From Myxocyprinus asiaticus (taxonomy: Eukaryota > Chordata > Actinopteri > Cypriniformes > Catostomidae): a DNA stretch of 64,000 nucleotides. Position numbers and translations under genes: made by a program. The notes beneath the pieces were generated by a model. It saw only the letters and a list, made by a program, of their open reading frames with translations. It had not been told where the DNA came from and made no database searches. Positions 1 through 11,289 of the stretch are shown here, piece by piece; the stretch's first letter is position 1; each line of letters opens with the position of its first letter. The stretch lies in the NCBI RefSeq assembly GCF_019703515.2, contig NC_059362.1, positions 22,566,826 through 22,630,825 of the forward strand, written 5' to 3'.

Positions 1-190
1 CACCTTCAAGGTGGAGGGGGACAGCCACCCCTCTAACCTCTCTTGCAGGAAGGAAAGCACCGATCCGACTGTGCATCTCTGGGGGTTTTCGCGTCGGGAA
101 GAACACCACTTAGCGAACAGATGCCACTTCAAGGCATACAGGCACTTTGTAGAGGGAGCCCTAGACTGAGTGATCGTGTCTACCACCGCA
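1..190 (-). pseudogene. Tyrosine recombinase N-terminus (DIRS D1), truncated by window edge
   Basis: The minus strand of about 170 to 1 reads as an open segment beginning with LYALKWHLFAKW and continuing through SVLSFLQERLEG to STLKV. This matches the SAM-like N-terminal part of the tyrosine recombinase in the two other GC-rich copies (near 34930-35085 and 41810-41960). This enzyme would integrate the circular DNA product of reverse transcription. Only the N-terminal helices are inside the window; the catalytic R, HxxR and Y residues would lie beyond base 1. No stop or frameshift is visible in this short piece, so the state of the rest of the gene cannot be judged. Confidence 0.65.
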
Positions 191-386
191 GGCGGTAGGC
201 CACTTAAGTCCTCTGCATCCCTTCCAAGGGCCAGATGTGGAGATTCCAGAGGTCTGGTCGTGAGTGCCAGATGGTGCCCCGTCCCTGAGAAAGAAGGTCC
301 ATCCTCAGGGGAATTCGCTGGGGGGGGGGCTGTCGTGAGGAGTGTGAGATCCGAGAACCATGTCTGGGTGGGCCAGTAGGGTGCTA

Positions 387-1900
387 TTAGGATGACCTGC
401 TCCCCGTCCTCCCAAGTAGGCTCACTGGGGAAAATTGCGTAGTCCAGGGGGCCAGCTGTGTGCCAACACGTCTATACCGAGAGGTGCCTCGGTCAGGGCG
501 TACCAAAGCGGGCAGTGGGAGGATTCCCGGGAAGCAAACAGGTCTACCTGTGCTCGACCGAATCGACTCCATATCAGCTGGACCACCTGAGGGTGGAGTC
601 TCCACTCTCCCCTGAGGGTAACCTGATGTGACAGCGCGTCCGCTGCAGTGTTGAGGTCGCCCGGGATGTGAGTGGCTCGTAGCGACTTGAGGCGCTGCTG
701 ACTCCAGAGGAGGAGACGGTGGGCGAGTTGTGACATGCAATGGGAGCGTAGACAACCTTGGCAGTTGATGTATGCTACCATCGCTGTGTTGTCCGTCCGG
801 ACCAACACGTGCTTGCCCTGGATCAATGGCCGAAACCTCTGCAGGGCGAGCAGTACTGCCAACAACTCTAAGCAGTTGATGTACCAATGCAGCCGTGGGC
901 CAGTCCAGGAGCTGGCGGCTGTGTGCCCATTGCATATGTTGCCCCAGCCCATCTTGGAGGCATCTGTTGTAACCACGACACACCTGGAGACCTGCTCTAG
1001 GGGAAACCCTGCCCATAGAAATGCCAGGTCGGTCCAAGGGCTGAAGAGGCAGCGACAGACCGGCGTGATGGTCACGCGATGTGTCCAGCGGCGCCATGCC
1101 CATCTCGGGACTTGAGTCCGAAGCCAGTGCTGAAGCAGTCTCATATGCATCAACCCGAGCGGTGTGGCCGCCGCTGAGGTTGCCATGTGCCCCAGGAGTC
1201 TCTGAAAGTGTTTCAGTGGAATCGCTGTTCTCTATCTGAACACCTTCAGACAGTTCAGCACCTACTGTGCGCGCTCGTTCGTGAGGCGCGCTGTCATCGA
1301 GACTAAGTCCAACTCCAAACCGAGAAAAGAGATGCTCTGAACCGGGGAGAGCTTGCTCTTTTCCCAGTTGACCCGAAGCTGCCTCTGCGACCTTCGTGAA
1401 GACGTGAGGGGACAGGGACAGGCCGAAGGGGAGGACCTTGTACTGGTATGCCTGGCCTTCGAAGACAAACTGCAGGAAGGGTCTGTGTCGAGGTAAGACT
1501 GAGACGTGGAAGTATGCATCCTTCAGGTCTACCGGCGTGAACAAATCTTCATGCCGGATGCTTGCTAGGATGCGCTTTTGCATCAGCATCTTGAACGGGA
1601 GTCTGTGCAAAGACCGGTTCAGTACTCGAAGGTCCAGGATTGGTCGCAACCCACCGCCTTTCTTTGGTATGATGAATTAAGGGCTGTAGAACCCTCTCTT
1701 CATCTCAGCTGGAGGGACAGGCTCTGTCGCGCCCTTGCGCAGAAGGGTAACAATCTCCGCATGCAAGGTAGCTGCGTTCTCACCCTTCACCGAGGTGAAG
1801 CGGACGCCGCTGAACCTGGTTGGGTGCCTGGCGAACTGAATCATATAGCCGAGTCGGACGGGACCAGCCGTTGCGACAGGTTGGAAAGCGCAAGCCACGC
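387..1900 (-). pseudogene. Reverse transcriptase / RNase H of DIRS copy D1, core deleted
   Basis: The minus strand from about 1898 carries the RT N-terminal region (RFSGVRFTSV, EPVPPAEMKRGFYSP), then a stop, then GGLRPILDLRVLNRSL, VDLKDAYFHVSV and VLPFGLSLSPHVFTKVAEAA, all typical of DIRS RT fingers and palm. Near 1376 about 140 bp are missing relative to the copy at 33398-33712, including the YLDD catalytic motif, so this RT cannot be active. The deletion changes frame: RNase H appears in another frame at 422-1186, with VVTTDASKMGWG, the LELLAV acidic position, LVRTDNTAMVAY and the HIPGDLNTAADALS end. Downstream of the deletion the 387-1649 frame stays open in the register of the overlapping recombinase frame, not the RT frame. 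No splice or frameshift signal was found. Confidence 0.88.
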
Positions 1901-2102
1901 GCCCAAACTCCGGGCAAGGGGGACCAAGGGAATGATCACGTTGGACATACTGGAGGGTGGGGCCTCACAGCGGGGTGGAGCTCGAGGTGCCACATCGATG
2001 GGATCCGAGCCCCATGGCCGTGCTGAGTCCAGGGACATCGAAGCACTTACCTGGCTCCTGCTGCCCACCATAAGATTGGCCGAAGGGGGGGGAGGAGGAG
2101 TC

Positions 2103-3663
2103 TCATCTCCGTAGTCCACCGGACCAACCTCGTGTGGGCACAGGGGCGGGGGGACCGCTGCTGGAGCGCCATATCTGCAAAGATGAGATGGTGGATGGTG
2201 GTTGTGACGACAGCTGTGCACACCGGACATGTGACCCAGGGAACAAGGAAACTGCTCTTTTGCTGAACTTTTGGGTACTGCAGCCTCTTGGGCATGCGGC
2301 ACAATTAAATGAAAATGAAACAAAAGATTCTCCTCCCGGCCCTCCACCAGGGGATAGAGTGGTCTGTGTCTCCAGTGTAGCAGGTCTCCTTGCCCCTGGG
2401 TCACCCATCTCAGGGGCACTTTGAAACCTTCCTCGGGTTCTTAGAGGCCAGCCGTGAGACGGGTGGCATCTGCTTCCTGCGCTGGGCTCTACGCCGGGGC
2501 CGGGCCACAGGAGCGGGCTGCGGTGGAGCCGATGTAGTTGCAGCAGGAGGACGCCCTTGGGGATGTGCAGATGGGGTGCGGGGTCTTGCGCCACGCCGGG
2601 GCAGGATGTGACGTATGGCCTCCATCTGCTGCTTCACCGCCGAGAACTGCTGGGCAAAGGCCTCGACAGTGTCGCCGAATAAGCCAATCTGGGAGATGGG
2701 GGCATCAAGGAACCATGCCTTTTCAGCCTCTCACATCTCAACCAAGTTGAGCCAAAGGTGGCACTCCTGGACCACGAGGATGGACATTGTCTGCCCGGAT
2801 AGCGAGGTTGGTCGCCGAGCGCAGTTCCTGCATTAATCCCGGGTCAGAACTACCCTCGTGTAGTTCTTTTAGTGCCTTGGCTTGGTGTACTTGCAGGAGA
2901 GCCATGGCGTGCAGGACAGAGGCGGCTTGTCCAGCATCACTGTAGGCCTTAGCCGTCAGGGACGACGTAACCCTACAGGCCATGGACAGGAGTTTCGGGC
3001 AACCTCGCCAGGTGGTGGCGCTCTGTGGACATAAGTGCACAGCGAGCACCTTATCCACCTAGAGGATCACCGTGTACCCCCGGCTGCTCTGCCATCGAGG
3101 GTAGAGAGAGTGGGGGAGCTGAAAGATCGGGACCGGGCAGTGAAAGGTGCCTCTCACGATCTTGTCAGCTCCTCATGCACTTCCGGGAAGAAAGGAATGG
3201 GGACCAATCACCGAGCGGCTGCCCGGGAAAGCATGTCCGTCATTTCCACGTCAGCCTGGGACTGGGCAACCATTCCCGAAGGAAGAAGCCCAGTCGAAGC
3301 CTCTGCGTCTGACTGGACAAGCCCGCTCTCCGATGCTGTGCTCGATAACTCATCCTCTTCCCGGGCTCTGAACGAGGGGTCGAACTCGCCCTGAGATGAG
3401 CCGGCAATCTCGTCCGAGCATGCAACCGGGGCAAGCGAGCGTGCTGGGGAATGGGAGGTCCGTGGGGGGATATCCCACGGAGGTGGTCCCATTGAGGTCC
3501 CCAAATCGCCCCCAGTGCTAACCGGCACGGCCTCATACCCATAGGTAGAAGGACCGAGGTGGGGCGCCGCTGGGGTGGCTTGCTTTCTAACGAAATCAAG
3601 CCGTGACCGCAACGTTGCCATAGTCATGTTCTCGCAATGAGGACATGATCCATCCATGAACAA
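2103..3663 (-). pseudogene. gag-like ORF1 of DIRS copy D1, frameshifted
   Basis: Three overlapping minus-strand segments together give the DIRS gag-like protein. Bases 3663-3208 encode an N-terminal part with MATLRSRLDFVRKQATP, acidic EEDELSSTASESGLVQSD and VEMTDMLSRAAA. Bases 3058-2738 encode VLAVHLCPQSATTWRGCP, AYSDAGQAASVLHAMALLQVHQAKALKELHEGS. Bases 2637-2410 encode a basic, proline-rich tail. This family has a structural, nucleic-acid-binding role by analogy with Gag, and the tail composition fits RNA binding. The vertebrate LAP2-alpha-specific domain is thought to descend from such a DIRS gag; that link is literature knowledge, not something tested here. Frameshifts between the segments make it a pseudogene. 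Confidence 0.75.
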
Positions 3664-3836
3664 TGTCTCCGCGTGGGCCCAGACACGTTAGACAGCGGTC
3701 GTGGACGTCGGAAGCGGAGAGATAACAACCACGACCAGGAATAACACACAAACGGAAAGGCATCTTTAAAAAGACGCGTCTTTAAAAAGACGTTCTGTGT
3801 GTGCTGCTCTTTCAGAAAGAACATATACTCTTTTAG

Positions 3837-3950
3837 AATGTAACTGTATTCTGATTACCAGCAATTTAAAAAGTTAACTGTAGTGGAATACAGTTACTAA
3901 TATTTAAATACGTAATCCTGTTACATGTATTCTGTTACTCACCGACCTTG
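3837..3950. repeat. AT-rich dispersed repeat fragment
   Basis: The stretch alternates GTAACTGTATTCTGATTAC-like words with CAGTTACTAATATTT and TGTATTCTGTTACTC. Such words recur in a well-known dispersed fish repeat, but no ends or target duplication are visible here. It directly abuts the truncated 5' side of DIRS copy D1. The family is unassigned. Confidence 0.4.
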
Positions 3951-4334
3951 CCCGCCCCTCACTCACTTCACTGGTTGAGCCATTGTTGCTGTGCCGGGTT
4001 GGTTGGTATGCTCAAACAAACAGAGCATTGTTTTGATAACACCACAGAGTGACAATGTTTACACTTTTGGGGAATAATCAGTACAGTATACAAATGTTGT
4101 CTTACAGTTGTTTCTACATATTAAGATGGGATCAGAGAAAGTACTTTTAACATAAAAAAAATACTTCAGCTCTACAACTGAAATAAAAAGCTTTTCATGT
4201 TGAAAAAAGATTTTAACGCCCATGTAAATAATCTTGTCCTTGTTCATGTTCCCAAGTTGAGCTCCAAACACTTAAGTGTATCTATGTGGTAATACATGGG
4301 CATGAACATGGCAGAACATGAAAGTATGTTTGCT

Positions 4335-4358
4335 TGTGTGTGTGTGTGTGTGTGTGTG
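4335..4358. repeat. (TG)n microsatellite
   Basis: About twelve uninterrupted TG units lie between TTGCT and CAGGTGGG. Confidence 0.97.
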
Positions 4359-5591
4359 CAGGTGGGTGGGTGAGTGGTTGTTGACAGTTTGTCAGTAATG
4401 GACCAGTATTGAAAGCGTAGCTGAGAAATCAGTGGATGCCTTAGGGAATGCCGGGAATAAACCGCCATCAGTGACGCACTTTCTTACACATCACAAAGAC
4501 ACAGAGGGAGGGAAATGTGTGTGGGAAGGGGGAAAGGAATGAATGAGACAGTGCAAACTGGAGGGATGATATAAGAGAGGCATGGAGGAAAATGTCAAGT
4601 AAAGGAGAGATGTGGGCAGGAGAGACATGGGAAGGAATGAATGGATGGGTAGATTTACAGAGAGATAGGCAGAGGTTTCTCTCTCTCCGGAGCATGAGGA
4701 ACGCTCTGATAGGATCAATTATTGACCATACATCAGGCTTTTAGCTGTCAGATGCAAACTTTGCCCAGTGCACTCTAAAAGAGACCGAGAGATGGTAAAA
4801 GAAAGCCAAAGAGGAATCACAGTCATCTTGTGCTATTTTCTTCCATTAGCGGATATGAGGAATGAGTACTTAGACTAATTTCAAAGAGTTCAGCAAAAGG
4901 CCATATACCCCACTAACATCTTACATCACTGAGCTTGATGACACACACAGTCTTCAGTCTAAACAAGTCCACATTTACACAATCATCCACCAGCCTTTTC
5001 TAAATATTTTATACCCTGCTATCAGTCTCACACTGAGAAACCAGAAATGACTACTAAAGACTAAGGCACAAAACACATCTGAGTTTGACTGGACTGACGT
5101 CAATGAATGCCTCTGTAACTCTTAAACAGAGCTTAATAGACTCACCTGAGTGCCAGCGATATCTCTTCATCTTCTCCTCTATTCTTGCCCTTCTCATCCC
5201 TCTCTATAATAGTTTAAAATGCCTTTTATACAGAATTAAATCAATCACACAAACTACTGCTCTGTCTGCCCTGAATCAAACACTTTATCATAGCAGAACA
5301 ATTAAAACATATCAGAGACCTCCCTCAAACTTTTAAATATATAACATCTATTTAAAAAAGACGTTTAATCTTCATCTTATGGAGGTCTGCTATCAGAAAG
5401 GCTCAGCTGTAAATCAGAAAAAAACTGGAGAAAGATGTCTTGAAGAGAAGAAAAATGTCTCCTCACTACAGTGTCCCTCAGGGGTAAACACAAGCTATGC
5501 GTATGCTATAGTGTTTCATTATTCCCACAATGCAACACAATCTGGTCCTTTCAGGTATGCAGATCTATGCTGGTACTGTCAAAATATAAGC

Positions 5592-5627
5592 TAGAATAGA
5601 ATAGAATAGAATAGAATAGAATAGAAT
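5592..5627. repeat. (AGAAT)n microsatellite
   Basis: About seven units of the pentamer AGAAT follow each other without interruption. Confidence 0.97.
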
Positions 5628-5991
5628 GGCTACAAAAATATGCATGGATGAGAGCGAGGTCATACAAAGAATTTGTGTCATTCAGATTTACCTTAAGACA
5701 AGAGGAAAAGTCTCACCATTTATAAAGTCATTATAAGAACATTTGGAAGTCTAAATGTCTAATGCACAGACCAAATGTAACTAAACAACATAAAATATTT
5801 GCTCATAGAAAATATTCACAAAACTATTCACAATGTTTTAAAGAACATTTTAAAGAAAGAATCAGTCATTTGTAGTGGATTAATTTTGAGTAACTTACCC
5901 AACACTGGAAACTTTTAGGGAGCAGTTGATGCCAGTTTGTCCAGATAATGCATTATGAACACGAATCACATCAATGTCTCAACTCTCTGTA

Positions 5992-6318
5992 AGACTTTAC
6001 AGTAAGGTTTTATTCATTAACATTAGTAAATGTATTAGGTATCATGAACTTACAATGTTAGTATTGATTTACAGCATTTATAAATATCAGTTAATTTATG
6101 AAAATACAAATCACTCATTGATAGTTCATGCTAGTTCATAATGCATTAACTAATGTTAACATATACAAATTTTTATTTTAAAATTAGTATTAGTATGTTA
6201 TGTTGATATTAACATTAACCATGATTAATAAAGGCTGCAAATGTATTCAGTGTTATTTCATGTTAACTTAAGTAGTTAATTAATGTTAACAAATACAATC
6301 TTATTGTAAAGTGTTACC
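5992..6318. mobile_element. Foldback MITE, family A
   Basis: The left arm (CTTTACAGTAAGGTTTTATT, CATTAACATTAG) is mirrored by the right arm (TTAATGTTAACAAATACAAT, CTTATTGTAAAGTGTTACCC) as an imperfect inverted repeat. The interior is AT-rich and non-coding. The terminal TTGTAAAGTGTTACC word is characteristic of an abundant fish palindromic MITE. No transposase is encoded, so it would depend on an element in trans. Confidence 0.75.
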
Positions 6319-6344
6319 CTATTATCCAGATCATTCTCTCTTGG

Positions 6345-6640
6345 GCGGTTTAGGTGGTTTACAAGGACATTATTTTTAGGTTACAAACTGGTAATAACAA
6401 GGGTATTATGGTATAAATGTGGTTTATGAGGACATTTCTAGTGTCCCCATAATTCAAATTGCTTAAAAAACATACTAAGTGATGTTTTTTTGAAAATGTA
6501 AAAAATTTTTTGTGAGGGTTAGGTTTAGGGGTAGGGTTTGGGTTATGTGATAGAATCTATAGTTCGTACAGTATAAAAATCATAATGTCTGTGGAGAGTC
6601 CTCATAAGGATAGCTGCACCAGCATAGTTATTAAAACAAA
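6345..6640. mobile_element. Foldback MITE, family B, with G-rich centre
   Basis: TTATGAGGACATTTCTAGTG on the left is mirrored by GAGAGTCCTCATAAGGATAG on the right. The centre carries GGGTTAGGTTTAGGGGTAGG, a telomere-like G-rich run often seen in such fish MITEs. No coding capacity is present. Boundaries are approximate. Confidence 0.65.
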
Positions 6641-7234
6641 ATGGCTATACTTGGGCAACATTTTTGAAAATGTCCTTACTAATAAAGTGAAACATGATGA
6701 AAACATGACATTTTCAGGGGTACACACTAGTTAAAAATGCTCATAGATCTTATAATACCTTCATAAAAACAACTGAGTCTTTGAGATGTCCTTACTATTA
6801 TAATGAATTGTGTTCGGATCTGGTTTTGCCTACATTATTCAGCTTAATAAACATACAAATTAATCAAGAAAGTTTGTGTGACGGTTAGGGGCAGGGGTAG
6901 TGTACAGAAGAAATCATAAACTCATTTGATTTCTTATAAAAATAACAGAAGACAATGGTAAGTTTTCTGAGAATAGAAGAACAAATAAGTGTGTGTTGCC
7001 TTATAGTGTTCCATTCTTGACTAAATGTCCTGCTAGTTAGCACAAGCAAACCCAGCTGAGGTCAATATAGAAGTGTATCAACACACACATACACTGAGAG
7101 TATGTAATCCTGCAACACTCTATTTCGAATTACAGTATGACAATGCTGATAAAGACTACAGCACAAACCATACCTGCAGAGGACCATTTCTGTTCTATAC
7201 AAACATGCACACACTCACACACCTACTAGAGGCC
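6641..7234. other. Stretch without recognisable gene
   Basis: AT-rich sequence. A short G-rich run near 6880-6900 (GGTTAGGGGCAGGGGTAG) recalls the centre of the preceding MITE family. Nothing codes for a recognisable protein. Confidence 0.55.
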
Positions 7235-7409
7235 AAGCAGGGGTATCATGCACCTATGTTTTTGAGGGGACACCAATGGCGGTCCTACCATTGTTTGTGC
7301 AATAAGGATATGGTAAAAGAAAAAGAAATAAATATTACAAAAAGAGTTTTTTCTAACACTTGTAACACTTCCCTATTTAAGTCAATCACTTTGACCCTGC
7401 GTCAGTAGC
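7235..7409. repeat. Dispersed repeat family C, left part (interrupted by D2)
   Basis: The words CAGGGGTATCATGCA, TGTTTTTGAGGG and CACCAATGGCGGTCCT match 47403-47455 in the same order (CAGGGGTGTCATGTAG, TGTTTTTTTGAGGG, CACCAATGGTAGTCCT). The rest of that repeat resumes after the DIRS relic, near 11330, so D2 probably inserted into a copy of this family. Confidence 0.5.
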
Positions 7410-7899
7410 TGACGCTATGAGAGCCCCTTTCAGGAGTAGCCTACCGATCTCTGAAACCCTATAAAATCATTGGCAGGTGGCCCTTGTTGCTCCGCCCCTG
7501 TGCACGCATAAAGCGTGTATAGAAGGTGGGGCACAACGCCACATCATCACAATTTTCCTCATTATCTCTTGTGCTCTGGAACCCAGATCAACGGTAATCG
7601 TCGTTTGGATCTGCACCCTTTCAGCAGAGTGAATTATCTTTCTTCTCCCTGTGTGCTCCAATGGACAGCGTATCCTTTGAACACTTCCATATTTGATATT
7701 GATTGTATTGTGTTGCTTTGTGTGTGTGTTCCTTTTTAGTGAAAAGAAACTAAAAGAGTTTTTTTGCTTACTGACTTCTTTTTAAAGACTGTGTTTTGCA
7801 AAGGATGAGCGATATATCCCTTTGCCTGATGGGCAGACTGATTGGTGAGACTGATTGCAAACACTGTTCAATGCATGCAAATTAAGACACTTCCCTCTC

Positions 7900-8310
7900 C
7901 TCCCGGCATACTCCTTCTGCTGCTCCAGAGGGATCACACAAGGGAGGTGCACGGATGAGATATAGAGCATGGAGTTTTTTCGAGGATTTGTCACCGGCCC
8001 AAGCCTTGAGTCCCTCCTCTCCTCTATATAAAGTGCTGTTTACTGCTTGGGCTGAGCCCACACTGATACAGCACTCGCTGAGATTGACTGCCTTCACTGT
8101 GAGTGCATTAAACTCAATACACTTTTCTCTCGGCTCATTTTAGTTCTGAAGGCTGAAGCCAATCCCTTTTCTCCTGCCATATTCCTTCTGCAGCAAGCGA
8201 GGACGGGATATAGAGAACTGAGAGTTTGAGGATGATTTACTGCCAGCTTGAGCCTTGTGTCTCTTCTCTTTTTCATTTCAAGCAGCTTTGCTTGTTCAAT
8301 TCTGCTGTAA
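7900..8310 (+). repeat. Diverged tandem duplication in D2 leader/gag region
   Basis: Two segments share the ordered words CCTTCTGC, GGGATATAGAG or GAGATATAGAG, GAGTTT, AAGCCTTGAGTC or GAGCCTTGTGTC, at about 7910-8020 and 8185-8260. They look like a diverged duplication of roughly 250 bp. The duplicated part includes a promoter-like CTATATAAAG at about 8023-8032 in the first unit only. Confidence 0.45.
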
Positions 8311-8730
8311 CCGTCTGCACCCCACTTGAAATGCATGATCCGATCACATTTGCCAGAGATGATAATGAGGGTGATGCAAAACACTGGGAGGAAAGGGGAC
8401 CAGTGTCAGCTTTCTCAGAAAGCAGGACAAGAGCAAGTGTTTTGAGTGTCATGTACTAGCAATTAAACAGAATTAATCTCTGCAAGCGCTGTGTCGATGT
8501 GGATTCCATTTTGTAAGACATGTATGGGCTCAGGTGAGGCTCTTACTATAATTTTTCCACCACGAGCATGAAATGGGACAAAGTAGCCTCTGAGATTTTC
8601 TCTGGCGCTACTGCCTTTGTGGTTTTTTTAAACATGCCACACCACAAATTGCCACTCCGGGCACAAAGGTCTCAACTAGGAGCTCTATGGACAGCCTGGT
8701 GTCTCTGGCAAAATATGTCAGGAAATTCGC

Positions 8731-9400
8731 TTCTCACTTTCCCCGCTGTTCGAGCCAGGAGCGAGAGCGTGACATCTCCTCTGTAACACAGGATGGTTTT
8801 GCCGTTTGTACTATTGATGATGGCATTCCAGAAGACTTCCATGTCAAAACACAGAGATTTTAGGTGCCTTCATGTTGACTAGCATCCCTCTCGCATTCCC
8901 CACTGTTGCGAGCCTGGAACGAGTTTGTGGCATGATATGGGTCACTTCGTTGCTTGTATTGCTGTTGTTAGCAATGTGCCAGAACACTGCCATGTCGCAA
9001 CATAACTTAAGATGTATGCAGTGTTTTTTCCCCACCCTTGTCAGGACCTGGGCAGAAAAAACACCTCTGTGTCCCCAATGCAGCCCTTTTGGTTTACCCG
9101 CCTTCGCGAGCCAGGACCAGGTTGGCTGCATGACCCAGGTCACCTTCAGTGCCTGTTTTACTGTTGTTGGCGACGTGTCAGAACACTGCTATGTCGCAAT
9201 ATGGGGATTTAAGGCATACACAGTGCTTTCGTTAGGACTCAAGAAGGCCTGGTAAAGTGGCCCTCTGGCTTACCTGCCGTCGATTGAGCCGGGAACAAGA
9301 ACACGGTCACAGTGTGTTCGCTGTTAGTGTTGCAGTTGGCTCCATGTCATGATTGTCATGTTCCAACAAAGTTTTGTGCTTGGAGGTACAATATCTCCAA
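8731..9400 (+). repeat. About four diverged tandem units of ~190 bp inside D2
   Basis: Each unit repeats the ordered words GCGAGCC(A/T)GGA, GGTCAC, TACTGTTGTT, CAGAACACTGCCATGTCGCA, ATTTAAG and CAGTG. Units start near 8743, 8898, 9085 and 9270. The second and third share one frame (8872-9255), giving the paired motifs CQNTAMSQHN and SEHCYVAIWG. In intact DIRS elements this position lies between gag and RT. No function is evident; the array may be a family feature or a decay product. Confidence 0.55.
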
Positions 9401-9429
9401 AGATGCGATAGGTAGCGTACTGGCTTCTA

Positions 9430-10100
9430 GAACCACTATTTTCTGCTAGAAACAAGAAGGATGGTGGGTTGCAGCCTATACTAAACTTCAGGGGCTTGAA
9501 TTGGACACTCAGGAAGTCTCTGTTCAAGATCATTAGTCAGAGACAGATTTTGTCTCACGTCCATCCTCTGGACTGGTTTGAGTCAATCGATCTGAAAGAG
9601 GTGTTCTTTCTTGTGCAGATAGCCCCATGTCACAGGCCATTCTTGAGATTCACCTTCGAGGGGACTGCATAACAGTTCAATGTCCTGCCCTTCGACTTGT
9701 CCGTGGCTCACCGCACATTTATGAAATGTGTCAATGTGGCACTCGCTCTGCTGAGAATAGGCTGCTTTTAGAACAATCAGAGGAACAAGTGTGCAAGCAC
9801 AGGTATCTGGTGCTTACACAACTGGAGCATTTGGGGCTCAAATTAAATTGGGCAGAAAGCTTGGGCTTGGACATCCTAGTTCACAAATGGCCAGCAAAAC
9901 ACAAATATGCATTCACTACCATCTGCTTGCTATATCAAGTGCTGTGCAAGATTCAGGAAGACAGGGAAACCGTGCTGCTGGTTGTGCCGCAGTGGCCCAA
10001 CAGTATTTGGTTCCCGAAGCTGAAAGAGATATTGGATGCTCTCCCATGGGAAAATTCTGTGAGGAAGGATCTGCTCTTGCAAGCAAGAGACAAGATCTAG
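9430..10100 (+). pseudogene. Reverse transcriptase relic of DIRS copy D2, RNase H deleted
   Basis: The translation contains GGLQPILNFRGLNWTLRKS, FESIDLKEVFFLVQIAP, CHRPFLRFTFEGTA, then a frameshift to HRYLVLTQLEHLGLKLNW. These are the DIRS RT fingers and palm plus the segment after the catalytic motif. The stretch that should hold YLDD is degenerate, reading near 9750-9790 without the aspartates. RNase H is absent. After the deletion point near 9865 it reads LGLDILVHKWP, LVVPQWPNSIWFPKL and LPWENSVRKDLLLQARDKI, equivalent to the C-terminal part of the ORF in the other copies. The gene is clearly non-functional. Confidence 0.82.
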
Positions 10101-10129
10101 CATCCCCTGCAGGCACAACAGGGTTGTCG

Positions 10130-11155
10130 CAGCCGGTGCTCAACACCATACTACAGGCCGGGGCCCCCTCAACGAGGTGGCTATATGCCTTAAAAAAACA
10201 ACATTTTGATGACCGGTGTCCCTCCCATGATGTTGGCACAGTGTGTTGACCTGTGCAGATGATATTCTACTTCTTGCAAGAGTGCTTGGATGCAGGATTT
10301 ACTCCACTCATGATTTAAACATACATCACTGCCATAGCGACCGGCCATGACCCTTTGGGTGGTTTGTCTGTGGGCAAACTCCCTCTGGCTGCATTTCCAA
10401 AAAGCATCGGAAGCTTAAGTTGATCGTAGAGACCATTGGCACTAATGGTTTCTATGATCTACTTAGGCTTATGATGCTTTTGAGAAACGCAGCCCTGGTC
10501 AGTAACTTTTTGCATGGTGCGAGAAGGCTAAGATCCTATCGTCCTGCTACCGTCCCAGTCTGGGATTTAGCGATGGATATTAAATGTGCTTATGGGTTCC
10601 CTGTTTGAGCCATTAGTGGCGGTAAGCTTACTCATATTCTCTTTGAAGACAACTACTCTCTTTGGAATTAGTCAAATGTGTTGGGGGTCTTCAAGCCTTT
10701 TCGGTCAAAGGCTCTTATTTAAAGATGGGACCTGGCCTATCAAAAGCCGTTCTAAGACCAGAGAGGGTTATTTGCCCAAAGAGCTGGCTACCCCCTTTAG
10801 GGCTCAGGTTGTTACTCTGCAATAGTTCTCTCCTCCTCCTTTTGAGTCAGATGAGGCTAAGAGACTGCATATGCTTTGCCCTGTTAGGGCATTAAAAATA
10901 TACACTGACAGAACGAGTCAATTCAGGCTGTCTGAACAGCTCTTTGTATGCTTTAGAGGCTGTTCAAAAGGTTTGGCTGTCTCCAAGCAAAGAATTTACC
11001 ACTGGATTGTGGAGGCCATTGGGTTCCCTTATGTGTCGCAAGGCATACAGTGTCCCATTGGTGTTAGGGCCCATTCTGCCAGGAGCATGGCCTCCTCCTG
11101 GGCATGGGCAAAGGACATGTCACTTCCACTGGGGCAGTGGTTTGAATTTCGGTAA
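10130..11155 (+). pseudogene. Tyrosine recombinase relic of DIRS copy D2
   Basis: The segment begins with STRWLYALKKQHFDDRC, the N-terminal helix of DIRS tyrosine recombinases, and ends with a catalytic-domain remnant. That remnant includes MLCPVRALKIYTDRTSQFRLS, EQLFVCFRGCSKGLAVSKQR, HWIVEAIG and GVRAHSARSMASSWAWAKD. HSAR fits the HxxR signature of the family. The nucleophilic tyrosine would be expected some 30-40 residues further on and is not preserved in an open frame. Several frameshifts and stops break the frame between 10250 and 10870. The enzyme would normally integrate the circular element. Confidence 0.78.
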
Positions 11156-11289
11156 GCACATTTCAGCTGAAGAACTTTCGACCTACTATCACTAAATTCA
11201 CAGTGAGATTAATCTAGCCAGTGATCACCATGCACATTTATTGCGTGGACAAGAGCAGACTTGACATTTTAATAAAAAAACACATTTTG

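Larger units (their letters stand above)
1..3836 (-). mobile_element. DIRS-like retrotransposon copy D1, defective, cut by window edge
   Basis: Reading the minus strand from 3836 to 1 gives, in order, a gag-like region, a DIRS-type reverse transcriptase, RNase H and the N-terminal part of a tyrosine recombinase, the order known for DIRS elements. It aligns by eye along nearly its full length with the copy at 30796-35980, in the opposite orientation. The 5' terminal repeat is missing: homology stops near 3836, inside the leader that precedes gag. The 3' end lies beyond base 1. Internal deletions remove the RT catalytic core (near 1376) and a short piece near 425. The block is much more GC-rich than its surroundings. 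I am confident of the class; the exact 5' breakpoint is uncertain by a few bases. Confidence 0.9.
3951..5989. other. Non-coding stretch with two microsatellites
   Basis: No ORF here resembles a known protein; the short ORFs have low complexity. It contains a (TG)n tract at 4335-4358 and an (AGAAT)n tract at 5592-5627, listed separately. I see no exon-like conserved segment with splice sites. Confidence 0.6.
7410..11200 (+). mobile_element. DIRS-like retrotransposon copy D2, old and heavily decayed
   Basis: This plus-strand relic carries leader-like sequence, tandem-repeated segments, degenerate RT (9430-9870), the C-terminal part of the RT/RNase H ORF (9865-10100) and a tyrosine recombinase remnant (10130-11155). 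It is far more diverged than the other four copies and probably belongs to a sister family. A segment is lost near 9865: the RT text LKLNWAES is followed at once by LGLDILVHKWPAKHKYAF, so the RT thumb and the whole RNase H are deleted. I could not find an internal complementary region or matching terminal repeats. Both outer boundaries are estimates, set by where family C sequence stops and resumes. Confidence 0.75.
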
